A stretch of DNA of 12,983 bases from CAYZJV01 sp964616275 (GTDB lineage Bacteria; Spirochaetota; Spirochaetia; Sphaerochaetales; Sphaerochaetaceae), in the NCBI GenBank assembly GCA_964616275.1, contig CAZTUL010000063.1, positions 1-12,983 of the forward strand, read 5' to 3'. Below are positions 1-6,472 of the stretch, one piece after another (position 1 is the first letter of the stretch; each line of letters begins with the position of its first letter). The notes under the pieces are model-generated. The model saw only the letters and a list, made by a program, of their open reading frames with translations. It ran no database searches and was not told the origin of the DNA. A program made the position numbers and the translations under genes.

Positions 1-397
1 CCAAGAATACTTTCCCAATATCTCCATCAAGAACCTTATCAGCTTGAGCTTCATTTAGAAATACATAAGGAGATTCCAATACATAGTATATTGGATTGTG
101 CTGTCCAAGCGGTCCAGTTGTCGTAGGTAACATATCAGTTATACCTGCTTGTAATTGACCAACAATTTCCCCTTCCGATCCCAACTGTCCACCAGGAAAT
201 GTTTGGACATCAATTCTTGAATCAGCTTCTTCAACTAATCTTTCAAACTCTAGAGCTGCCTCATGAATCGGCCCTCCGGCTGTTCCATAGGCTACTTTAA
301 TTACATAATTCTCTTCTTTTCCTTCGTTTGAGCCCTGGGCAACAACAAAGCTTACCGAAATAAAGAAAACCATTAGAAAGACAAAACACTTTTTCAT
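1..397 (-). CDS. dctP: TRAP transporter solute-binding protein, DctP family (N-terminal part, runs off left edge)
   Basis: Periplasmic binding protein that would capture an organic or sugar acid and deliver it to TRAP membrane subunits, which are not in the window. Translating from the ATG at 397 gives 132 complete codons, open to the window edge. Residues 1-20 form a typical signal peptide (MKKCFVFLMVFFISVSFVVA) with cleavage probably before QGSNEG; there is no lipobox cysteine near the cleavage site. The mature start reads IKVAYGTAGGP, followed by FPGGQLGSEGE, GQLQAGITDM and TTGPLGQHNP, the pattern of the DctP family (substrate-binding lobe 1). The start is preceded by AAGGAG at 405-410. 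A strong promoter with overlapping operator-like palindromes lies just upstream. The substrate cannot be read from the sequence; the neighbouring gluconokinase-like gene suggests a sugar acid (inference). Confidence 0.9.
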   Translation of the reverse strand, partial: MKKCFVFLMVFFISVSFVVAQGSNEGKEENYVIKVAYGTAGGPIHEAALEFERLVEEADSRIDVQTFPGGQLGSEGEIVGQLQAGITDMLPTTTGPLGQHNPIYYVLESPYVFLNEAQADKVLDGDIGKVFL

Positions 398-414
398 TCC
401 TTTTCTCCTTTTCT

Positions 415-429
415 TGTAATTTTACTACG
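415..429. promoter_or_regulatory. Operator-like palindrome at the TRAP start point (RpiR/HexR-type)
   Basis: TGTAAT-TTT-ACTACG matches TGTART-N3-AYTACA with one mismatch in the last base. It lies between the predicted start point and the ribosome site of the TRAP gene and overlaps the next palindrome by two bases. Binding here would block transcription initiation or early elongation (inference). Confidence 0.5.
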
Positions 430-442
430 TAAATATACTACA
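428..442. promoter_or_regulatory. Operator-like palindrome covering the TRAP -10 box
   Basis: CGTAAA-TAT-ACTACA matches TGTART-N3-AYTACA with two mismatches, both in the left half. The right half, read on the minus strand, supplies the -10 TAGTAT of the TRAP promoter. It is the positional equivalent of the 3181-3195 site in the kinase promoter. Confidence 0.5.
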
Positions 443-463
443 TAACAATACACATATTGTCAA
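435..463 (-). promoter_or_regulatory. Sigma70-type promoter of the TRAP transporter gene
   Basis: Read on the minus strand, a perfect -35 TTGACA (458-463) is followed by a 17-bp spacer and a -10 TAGTAT (435-440, four of six consensus matches). The predicted start point is near 428, giving a leader of about 30 nt that includes the AAGGAG ribosome site. The -10 lies inside the operator-like palindrome at 428-442. The kinase promoter has the same layout. Confidence 0.65.
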
Positions 464-510
464 GAAATTATAATAAATAAGTGGATTTTCTTATTAATTG
501 TTAAATATTC

Positions 511-525
511 TGTAATACTACTACA
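511..525. promoter_or_regulatory. Distal operator-like palindrome upstream of the TRAP promoter
   Basis: TGTAAT-ACT-ACTACA is a full match to TGTART-N3-AYTACA. It lies about 50 bp upstream of the -35 box and exactly 83 bp, start to start, from the operator over the -10 box. The same 83-bp spacing occurs in the kinase promoter. Confidence 0.6.
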
Positions 526-604
526 TTTAGGAATTTAAAAAGGTATTAATTATTAGGAATTAAGTAGGCTCATATAATAAACTACACGGATATAAATATT
601 TCAG

Positions 605-1444
605 TTAGAATCTTTTATCAACTAGCGATTTTCTTGCTTTATTTAAATTCTCCATTACCTCTTCACTTTTAATAATTGAAACACCTACTGATAATACATC
701 TACCACGCAAAGTTGTGCTATTCTTGATGACATAGGTTCAAATTTAAAGTTTGTTTCATTCGAATGAACACATAATATGTGTTTTGCAACCTTAGAAACT
801 GGTGACTTTTGCTGACTTACAATTGCCACTGTTTCCGCCCCTGTTTTTTCAGCGATTTCTAAAGCTTCTACAATATCCCTGCTAGAACCGGAATGTGAAA
901 TCACAACTAAAACCTGATTAGGTTTCATCATAGCTGCAGCCATAGTTGCCATGTGTGAATCATTAAACCATTCACATGGAATTCCAATACGAAAAAATTT
1001 ATGATAGGCATCCATCGCTACGATAGCTGAGCCTCCAAGCCCATAGAAAATTATTTTTTTTGATTTTGACAACAGGCTTACTATATCACTAATATCAGAA
1101 TAATTTAATGTACTGAGAGTATTTAAAATTGCAAGAATGTTTGCATCAAATACTTTTTTGATTAATTCGGGAATTTGTTCATCTCCATCTACTGATTCAT
1201 GTATGTTTCTAAACGTTGGAATTAGCGCCTGTGCCAAATATATCTTAAAATCCTGAAACCCCTTAAATCCCAAGGCTCTACAAAAACGTATTACTGTAGG
1301 TTCACTCACATTAGACATATCTGCTAATTCACTTACGGAAAAATGAATTACTTTATTAGGTGAATTCAATATAGTATTAGCGACTTTAATTTCTGATTTT
1401 CTTAATTTTTTTAAATTCTCTTCAATAAATTTCAATTGACTCAT
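605..1444 (-). CDS. RpiR-family (HexR-like) transcriptional regulator with SIS domain
   Basis: DNA-binding regulator of sugar phosphate metabolism, 279 aa, the usual length for the family. The N-terminal helix-turn-helix domain covers about residues 1-77 and contains SEPTVIRFCRALGF (47-60), very close to the recognition region of HexR-type members. A SIS sugar-phosphate-binding domain follows (about 125-255), with GLGGSA (135-140) and the phosphate-binding SHSGSS (183-188). The ATG at 1444 has GGAG about 8 nt upstream. It lies 114 bp downstream of the kinase with no clear promoter between, so it is probably cotranscribed with the kinase. The flanking promoters carry palindromes of the HexR/RpiR style, which makes it their likely regulator, including of its own operon. 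The ligand is probably a phosphorylated sugar acid such as 6-phosphogluconate or KDPG, by analogy only. Confidence 0.92.
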   Translation of the reverse strand: MSQLKFIEENLKKLRKSEIKVANTILNSPNKVIHFSVSELADMSNVSEPTVIRFCRALGFKGFQDFKIYLAQALIPTFRNIHESVDGDEQIPELIKKVFDANILAILNTLSTLNYSDISDIVSLLSKSKKIIFYGLGGSAIVAMDAYHKFFRIGIPCEWFNDSHMATMAAAMMKPNQVLVVISHSGSSRDIVEALEIAEKTGAETVAIVSQQKSPVSKVAKHILCVHSNETNFKFEPMSSRIAQLCVVDVLSVGVSIIKSEEVMENLNKARKSLVDKRF

Positions 1445-1558
1445 ACTATATTCTCCAATTATCCAACACTAATATCTCCACCTTAATATATCTAGTCCAA
1501 AAACATTTAACAAATGAACATTCAATCATTATGGTAATCTTACACAAAATACTAAATT

Positions 1559-3094
1559 CTATCTCTGAATAAACTCAAAACTACTGAGATAGGTAACTAA
1601 TTGTGAATATTTATATCGTAAATCTTTATAAGCGTCTGAACAATCAGAATCAGGTGAATATATTGTATATTGTGATTCAGCTGTTTTCTTGAACTTAAAA
1701 TCCTTGAGAATACCCAATCCATAAAACCCAAATATTGCAGCTCCTGAAATTGATCCTTCACTATTTGCTGGGATTAACACATTTTTTTGTAAAACATGTG
1801 CAAGCATTTGTGCCAATCCTTTATTCTTTGAAAGTCCTCCGGTAAGCACTACATCCTTCTCGATGGGTACTTTTTTGCCTATTATTTCGATAATTGTTGC
1901 AATATCATATAAAATCGCCTCATAAAGCGCCTTTGCTATATGTCCAACAGTATGTTCTGCTTCTAAACCGTATAAAGTACCAACAAGGTTATCATTCCAA
2001 TGAGGTGACCGAGCTTTTCTTAAATATGGTAGAAAGAAGAGTCCATTCGAACCAACTTCAACTTTACTGGCAAGTGAATCAATCTGTTGCATCGCTGTAA
2101 TTTCGTCTTTAGCATTTAATAAATTTGCGATATTTGTATTAAGCCAATTATATGCGTTTCCAACGTTTGTCAATATTCCACCAGAGACCCAAAGATTTTC
2201 TGTTAGGCAAAAGCACCATAAACTTTCTTTTGAATCAATTGTTGGCCTATCAACAACTGCTCTCGCTGCACCAGACGTTCCTAAATCAATATTTACCGAA
2301 CCAGGAGATGAAGCGCCGGAGCCAATATTTGCAAGAGGACCATCACCACCTCCACAAAAAATTAACGTGTCTTTTTGCAGACCCCATAATTCAAGAAAAG
2401 AGCGAGAAACTAAGGCATGAGAAGTAGTCCCTTCAGTTAGTCGGGATAATTGATTAACTGATATCCCAGCATAATTAAGAGCCTCCTCACTCCAGTCCTT
2501 TTTATTAATATCTAGCAATCCAGTTGCAGACGCCATTGAGAAGTCTACTACCCAATTTTCTAATAACGGATATAAAATAAATTCCTTTATTGAAATGTAT
2601 TTATAGGTCTTCGGCTCTAGGTTCGGATAGTTCTCTTTTAGCCATTTAATCTTGTAAATCGGAAACATAGAATTAGGTCGGCAACCAGTTTTATTATAGA
2701 ACAACCTTCCTGTGTCAGTTTTTTTTACATCATTAGCATATTTTAAAGCTCTACTATCAGACCATATAATATTGTTGTAGAGTGGATTCCCATCATAATC
2801 AACAGGAAAAATCCCATACATTTGTGAAGAAAATGAAATCCCTTTAACAGAGTTAGAGTCAACTGATTCATCCTGTAATGCTTCAGCAATAATGCGATAT
2901 GTCTCTTTTCTGATTAGTAGTGGATCTTGTTCTTCCATACCAGGGTGTGGGATGATCGTCTTGTAATATGCTTGTTTTCTTACGTAGATTGAACCCTTAC
3001 TATCAAATACTATTGCTCTTACAGAGGAAGTTCCGATATCAATGGCAAGAATTTTTATATCATTACATTCCTTCGAATTAGAAAACTGAGTCAT
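1559..3094 (-). CDS. FGGY-family carbohydrate kinase, gluconokinase-like
   Basis: ATP-dependent sugar or sugar-acid kinase, 511 aa, normal length for FGGY enzymes. The first actin-like ATPase domain has the phosphate loop DIGTSS (19-24) and GMEEQDP (52-58). The presumed catalytic Asp is D251 in CGGGDG, followed by LGTSGA (271-276). The second domain has GGLSKN (419-424) and GSISGAAIFG. The stretches YISIKEF, VVDFSMASATGL and EEALNYAGISVNQLSRL closely resemble B. subtilis-type gluconokinase from memory, so gluconate to 6-phosphogluconate is the favoured reaction; xylulose or another polyol/sugar acid remains possible. The usual GER-x-P motif reads KAR-SP here (360-364). The ATG at 3094 has a strong GGGGAGGG site at 3098-3105. 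It is the first gene of a kinase-regulator operon with its own operator-bearing promoter. Confidence 0.88.
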   Translation of the reverse strand: MTQFSNSKECNDIKILAIDIGTSSVRAIVFDSKGSIYVRKQAYYKTIIPHPGMEEQDPLLIRKETYRIIAEALQDESVDSNSVKGISFSSQMYGIFPVDYDGNPLYNNIIWSDSRALKYANDVKKTDTGRLFYNKTGCRPNSMFPIYKIKWLKENYPNLEPKTYKYISIKEFILYPLLENWVVDFSMASATGLLDINKKDWSEEALNYAGISVNQLSRLTEGTTSHALVSRSFLELWGLQKDTLIFCGGGDGPLANIGSGASSPGSVNIDLGTSGAARAVVDRPTIDSKESLWCFCLTENLWVSGGILTNVGNAYNWLNTNIANLLNAKDEITAMQQIDSLASKVEVGSNGLFFLPYLRKARSPHWNDNLVGTLYGLEAEHTVGHIAKALYEAILYDIATIIEIIGKKVPIEKDVVLTGGLSKNKGLAQMLAHVLQKNVLIPANSEGSISGAAIFGFYGLGILKDFKFKKTAESQYTIYSPDSDCSDAYKDLRYKYSQLVTYLSSFEFIQR

Positions 3095-3180
3095 AAGCCC
3101 TCCCCTAGCGAATATCTCATTACCTGCCTGCTTAAAACTGTAGTCTCAAAGTTGCTCAAGAAAACAAATATTTATCGATA

Positions 3181-3195
3181 TGTTGTAATACTACA
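3181..3195. promoter_or_regulatory. Operator-like palindrome covering the kinase -10 box
   Basis: TGTTGT-AAT-ACTACA matches TGTART-N3-AYTACA with one mismatch (A to T at position 4). It spans the predicted -10 box and start point, a position expected for repression by the RpiR protein encoded downstream. Confidence 0.55.
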
Positions 3196-3216
3196 CGTTT
3201 TAATTTATATTGTAAA
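3188..3216 (-). promoter_or_regulatory. Promoter of the kinase-rpiR operon
   Basis: On the minus strand, TTTACA (3211-3216, five of six matches to the -35 consensus) is followed by 17 bp and TAGTAT (3188-3193), with the predicted start near 3181. Spacing and -10 sequence are identical to the TRAP promoter, and the -10 again lies inside an operator-like palindrome. The leader would be about 86 nt. A competing reading is TTGTCG (3234-3239) with TACAAT (3209-3214), but its spacer is 19 bp; the shared architecture favours the first. Confidence 0.55.
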
Positions 3217-3263
3217 TATATTTAATATTTATTCGACAATTACTCTAATATATAACAACTTTA

Positions 3264-3278
3264 TGTAGTATTATTACA
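3264..3278. promoter_or_regulatory. Distal operator-like palindrome upstream of the kinase promoter
   Basis: TGTAGT-ATT-ATTACA is a full match to TGTART-N3-AYTACA and the most symmetric copy in the window. It lies exactly 83 bp, start to start, from the proximal site at 3181-3195, about eight helical turns, as in the TRAP promoter. Confidence 0.6.
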
Positions 3279-3454
3279 TATAGTTGATAGATTGAGACTC
3301 ACTAGAATATTTATTCTCTGTAATATGAAAATAGTTTTGAATACTTGTGATGCAGATTCAACGTTAGTGATAATCCATGCTTTGTCAAATCTACTTTCAA
3401 ATATCTTAATATTAAGAAGTCATGATAATGAAAATATTGGATCTAGAAGTTTCG

Positions 3455-3901
3455 CTATTCTAGAAACAACTCCATAACCTCTTCAGCGGTACGCGAAGCT
3501 GCAAGGAGTCTTCGAAATGCACCGGAAGAAGTCGCACGTGCAATCGAAGCAAGAACCTCTATGTGGGCACTGGCTTCTTTTTCGGGGGCCACCACTAAAA
3601 AGAAAAATTGAGAACCTTTCCCATCCTGTGCATCAAAATCAATTGGCTTCTCAGTTATTCCTACTACTACCGCGATAGAATCAACTGTAGTAGTTTTTGC
3701 ATGTGGAATAGCGATTCCATCTGCCAGACCGGTACTGCCTAATGCTTCCCGAGAGAGAATTGCTGATAAAAGTTCCTCCCGATTTATTTGATTTTTCGAT
3801 GCAACAAGGACATCTACTAATTCTTCAATAACTGCAATTTTTGTTTGTGCAACAACTGGTATCTTTATGAGGTCTTTCTTTAATACATCCGTTAGTGTCA
3901 T
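3455..3901 (-). CDS. Stand-alone PTS EIIA protein, fructose/mannitol/PtsN family
   Basis: Phosphocarrier domain of the sugar phosphotransferase system, 148 aa, a single EIIA type-2 domain. The phosphorylatable histidine is H67 in GIAIPHAK, preceded by REALGSTGLADG, with FFFLVVAPE and HIEVLASIAR later; all are family hallmarks, so phosphotransfer capacity looks intact. A longer frame without a stop extends upstream to 3973, but the ATG at 3901 is preferred because AGGAGG sits 6 nt ahead of it and the extra residues would overlap the stress-protein gene. There is no EIIB or EIIC nearby, so it may either feed a permease encoded elsewhere or act as a regulatory EIIA like PtsN (inference). It is the last gene of the ATPase polycistron, starting 10 nt after the preceding stop. 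Confidence 0.9.
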   Translation of the reverse strand: MTLTDVLKKDLIKIPVVAQTKIAVIEELVDVLVASKNQINREELLSAILSREALGSTGLADGIAIPHAKTTTVDSIAVVVGITEKPIDFDAQDGKGSQFFFLVVAPEKEASAHIEVLASIARATSSGAFRRLLAASRTAEEVMELFLE

Positions 3902-3911
3902 TGAGAGCCTC

Positions 3912-4409
3912 CTAGCTGGCATCCGGTAAGGATTCAAACATATCCCATACCATATCACTATCACGAACAACAAGCACCGGACATGGTGCAGTCCGCATCA
4001 TTCTATCAGTTTCACTTAACAATTCGTCTCTTCGACTATGAATCTCTGAAATACCACCGAGAACGAGTAAATCCATATGATGATCTTGAAGATAATTACG
4101 GACCTCAGTATGTACAGTTCCCGAGGTTTTAACCGGAATTACCTTTACCCCTTTCTGAATTCCAAGACGTTCAACATGGTTTAGATACCGCTGTGCATCA
4201 CCCTCAATATCTCTACGATATTCCTGTTCTTCAATATCGAGAAATATTCTGGCTTTAACAAGGTCTTGCAAAGCTCGTGTATTCACTACATATACCGCCG
4301 TAAGAGTAGCTCCGAGACGTTTCGCAAGAACGATGGCCGCCATTGCAGCGGTAACAGAATCTTCTGAGCCATCAAGATAGACAAGAATATTGGTATATGG
4401 TTCCTTCAT
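3912..4409 (-). CDS. Universal stress protein (UspA fold) with degenerate nucleotide motif
   Basis: Small cytoplasmic alpha/beta protein of the Usp superfamily, 165 aa, single domain. It begins with NILVYLDGSEDS (7-18), the usual first strand and acidic loop, and ends its core with APCPVLVVRDSD. In ATP-binding Usp proteins the C-terminal motif is G-x2-G-x9-G-S/T; here the matching positions read G119, E122, S132, E133, so ATP binding in the usual way is doubtful. The start forms a TAATG junction with the stop of ATPase subunit D and has GGGAGG 6 nt upstream, indicating translational coupling. Its position between ATPase subunit D and an EIIA protein suggests a role linked to energy state, which is inference only. 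Confidence 0.9.
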   Translation of the reverse strand: MKEPYTNILVYLDGSEDSVTAAMAAIVLAKRLGATLTAVYVVNTRALQDLVKARIFLDIEEQEYRRDIEGDAQRYLNHVERLGIQKGVKVIPVKTSGTVHTEVRNYLQDHHMDLLVLGGISEIHSRRDELLSETDRMMRTAPCPVLVVRDSDMVWDMFESLPDAS

Positions 4410-5053
4410 TATATACCTCCCGCCGCTTGTTCACGTTGTCTTTCCATTCGCTCCTTCACCTGTTTCATCAACATAAAACTCTCCCGTTCAGCCTCTTCAA
4501 TTCGACCTCTCGTATAAGATAATGTCTCTTTCAATTCTGGGATTACAATTTTTTCCAATGCATTCACCTTTCGGATTGTCTTCTTAACCTCTCGGGCAAG
4601 TCTCATGATTGAAACTTTCAATTCTGCGAGCCTACCCATAAGTTTTAACGCATCCCGATAGGCAGCTAGAGTATCTTCCACAGCCAATGTTGTTCCTTCA
4701 GGACTGAAATATGGTCCTTTTTCAACAAATGAAGTTTCTACCCTGGGTAGACGCACTCCCATAACTTTTCGATCGGTTAATTCAATCGATGAGGTGATAG
4801 TAACAGCACCGAATAGATTCGCAACACGCAGCCTACCCATCTCCATAACAGTATGTTGCATGGATTCCGTTGCGGTTGCAAGCATTTTATCCACCCTTGC
4901 CTGATACTCGACAGCTTGGTCAACAAGAGTAAGTAACTCGACAACAAGAATTGATCGTTTCTGGTCAAGTAACTCATGCCCAAGTGAAGCGAACTTAAGT
5001 TCATCAGTGAGTTTTAATAGATTACTTCGAGTAGGCGCGACATTACGTGCCAT
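4409..5053 (-). CDS. atpD: V/A-type ATPase subunit D (central rotor shaft)
   Basis: Coiled-coil rotor shaft that turns inside the A3B3 head and, with F, links it to subunit C and the membrane ring. At 214 aa it has the usual length. The N-terminus VAPTRSNLLKL and the stretch GHELLDQKRSIL are the family signature; long N- and C-terminal helices flank a shorter middle section with VETSFVEKGPYFS. ATG at 5053, 3 nt after the B stop, with GGGAG in the end of B. It overlaps the stress-protein start by one base. Confidence 0.96.
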   Translation of the reverse strand: MARNVAPTRSNLLKLTDELKFASLGHELLDQKRSILVVELLTLVDQAVEYQARVDKMLATATESMQHTVMEMGRLRVANLFGAVTITSSIELTDRKVMGVRLPRVETSFVEKGPYFSPEGTTLAVEDTLAAYRDALKLMGRLAELKVSIMRLAREVKKTIRKVNALEKIVIPELKETLSYTRGRIEEAERESFMLMKQVKERMERQREQAAGGI

Positions 5054-5056
5054 AAC

Positions 5057-6472
5057 TCATCTCCCATAGAACTCTGAAAGTTCTTCATCTGTAATTCGCT
5101 GCAGTTCCTCTGAAGGCAATTCAGAAAGTGCTTTCCACCCGAGGTCGAGCGTCTGTTCGATTGTACGATTTTCTGTAACACTCTGACTCACAAATGATTT
5201 TTCAAACACTTTCCCAAATTCAAGATACTGATGATCAATAGCAGTCAATTCTTCTTCACCGATCACTGATGCAAGATTTCGAACATCTTTTACATGACTA
5301 TATGAAGCAAATAACTGGTTTGCCAGATGTGGATGATCTTTTCGTGTCATACCCTCACCTATACCATCTTTCATTAATCTACTCAGACTAGGCAGACCAT
5401 TTACTGGAGGATAGATTCCCCTTCCATGCATTTCCCGATCAAAAACTATTTGCCCCTCAGTGATATATCCCGTTAAATCGGGAATAGGATGACCAATATC
5501 ATCGTTCGGCATGGTAAGTATAGGTAATTGAGTAATTGAACCCTCTTTTCCCTGAATTTTGCCAGAACGTTCATACAATTCTGCCAGATTTGAGTAGAGA
5601 TACCCTGGATATCCTTTTCTGCTTGGAATCTCTCCACGAAGGGTTGAGATTTCTCGCAATGATTCACAATAGTTAGTCATATCTGTCATAATAACTAAAA
5701 CGTGCTTACCTTTAGTAAATGCAAGGTGTTCAGCCAAAGTCAAAGCTGTTCGGGGTGTAATTGTACGTTCAATTGATGGATCGTCAGCAAGAGATAGAAA
5801 CAGAGCAACATTTTCGAGAACCCCTGACTGCTCAAAGCTATCAATAAAATAGCGAGCCACATCATATTTTACCCCCATTGCAGCAAACACTATGGCAAAT
5901 TCCTGTTCTTCTGAAAGCACTTTAGCCTGTCGTGCAATCTGTGCTGCAAGTTGATTATGGGGAAGACCATTTCCACTGAAAATGGGAAGTTTCTGTCCTT
6001 GGATTAGTGTAGTTAGACCATCAATCACGGAAATCCCTGTCTGGATGAAATCTCTTGGGTACTCACGGGCTGTTGGATTAATAGGTAGTCCATTCACGTC
6101 AAGCTCGTCTTCTCCAAGAGAGAGAGAACCTCCATCTCGTGGTTTTCCCAGTCCATTAAGCACTCTACCGAGCATGTGTTCAGAAACCGGCAGGGTAAGA
6201 GGTTCACCCATAAAACGCATTCTTGTTCCCGGTAATGTGAGACCGCCAGTTCCTTCAAATAGCTGAACAACTACAGCTTCATCGCTCGTATCTAACACTT
6301 GCCCTGTTCTACGCTTTCCTTGCGGATCTCTACACTCTACTAATTCTCCAAACCCAACGGGATGAGTATTTCGCATATACACCAAAGGACCATCTATACG
6401 CGATGCTCCAACATATTCTCTACCACTGAGCAGCGTTCTATCTAAACCTACCAAGACATTATCGCTCGTCAT
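5057..6472 (-). CDS. atpB: V/A-type ATPase subunit B (non-catalytic head subunit)
   Basis: Forms the A3B3 head with subunit A. From the ATG at 6472 it is 471 aa. The normal P-loop is absent and replaced by SGNGLPHN (166-173), as expected for the non-catalytic subunit. The family signature PPVNGLPSLSRL is at 355-366, where R365 is the candidate arginine that reaches into the A-subunit active site. A TTG four codons upstream (6484) also opens the frame, but GGAGG at 6478-6482 is placed 5 nt before the ATG, so the ATG is chosen. The gene overlaps the end of subunit A by 14 bp and is followed after 3 nt by D. Confidence 0.97.
   Translation of the reverse strand: MTSDNVLVGLDRTLLSGREYVGASRIDGPLVYMRNTHPVGFGELVECRDPQGKRRTGQVLDTSDEAVVVQLFEGTGGLTLPGTRMRFMGEPLTLPVSEHMLGRVLNGLGKPRDGGSLSLGEDELDVNGLPINPTAREYPRDFIQTGISVIDGLTTLIQGQKLPIFSGNGLPHNQLAAQIARQAKVLSEEQEFAIVFAAMGVKYDVARYFIDSFEQSGVLENVALFLSLADDPSIERTITPRTALTLAEHLAFTKGKHVLVIMTDMTNYCESLREISTLRGEIPSRKGYPGYLYSNLAELYERSGKIQGKEGSITQLPILTMPNDDIGHPIPDLTGYITEGQIVFDREMHGRGIYPPVNGLPSLSRLMKDGIGEGMTRKDHPHLANQLFASYSHVKDVRNLASVIGEEELTAIDHQYLEFGKVFEKSFVSQSVTENRTIEQTLDLGWKALSELPSEELQRITDEELSEFYGR

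Larger units (their letters stand above)
3095..3454. other. 360-bp AT-rich intergenic region between the EIIA gene and the kinase
   Basis: This gap holds the kinase promoter, its two operator-like palindromes and an 86-nt leader with a strong ribosome site. The part next to EIIA (about 3290-3454) shows only weak structure: a perfect 12-bp palindrome CTTAATATTAAG (3405-3416) and a 7-bp inverted repeat TCTAGAA/TTCTAGA with a 9-nt loop (3442-3464) that straddles the EIIA stop. Neither has a GC-rich stem with a following T-run, so I see no convincing terminator for the ATPase operon. I see no credible gene here. Confidence 0.6.

Noticed and set aside
572..586. Half-site ending ACTACA upstream of the TRAP promoter
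   Set aside because: The right half matches but the left half has three mismatches, and it does not fit the 83-bp spacing.
1530..1544. Possible operator (TATGGTAATCTTACA) between kinase and rpiR
   Set aside because: It has at least three mismatches to the shared motif and lies next to no visible promoter.
3405..3416. Perfect palindrome CTTAATATTAAG as an operator
   Set aside because: It occurs once, does not match the TGTART-N3-AYTACA motif, and is far from any predicted promoter; short AT-rich palindromes arise easily by chance here.
3442..3464. Inverted repeat TCTAGAA/TTCTAGA over the EIIA stop as a terminator
   Set aside because: The stem is 7 bp and AT-rich, and no T-run follows on the minus strand, so intrinsic termination is not supported.
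3292..3477. 61-codon plus-strand reading frame between the EIIA gene and the kinase
   Set aside because: It opens with TTG, has no ribosome site, runs antisense into the EIIA 3' end, and its product shows no recognisable domain. AT-rich intergenic DNA explains it.
3902..3973. N-terminal 24-residue extension of the EIIA protein
   Set aside because: It would overlap the stress-protein gene, has no ribosome site, and is unrelated to EIIA; the ATG at 3901 has AGGAGG at correct spacing.
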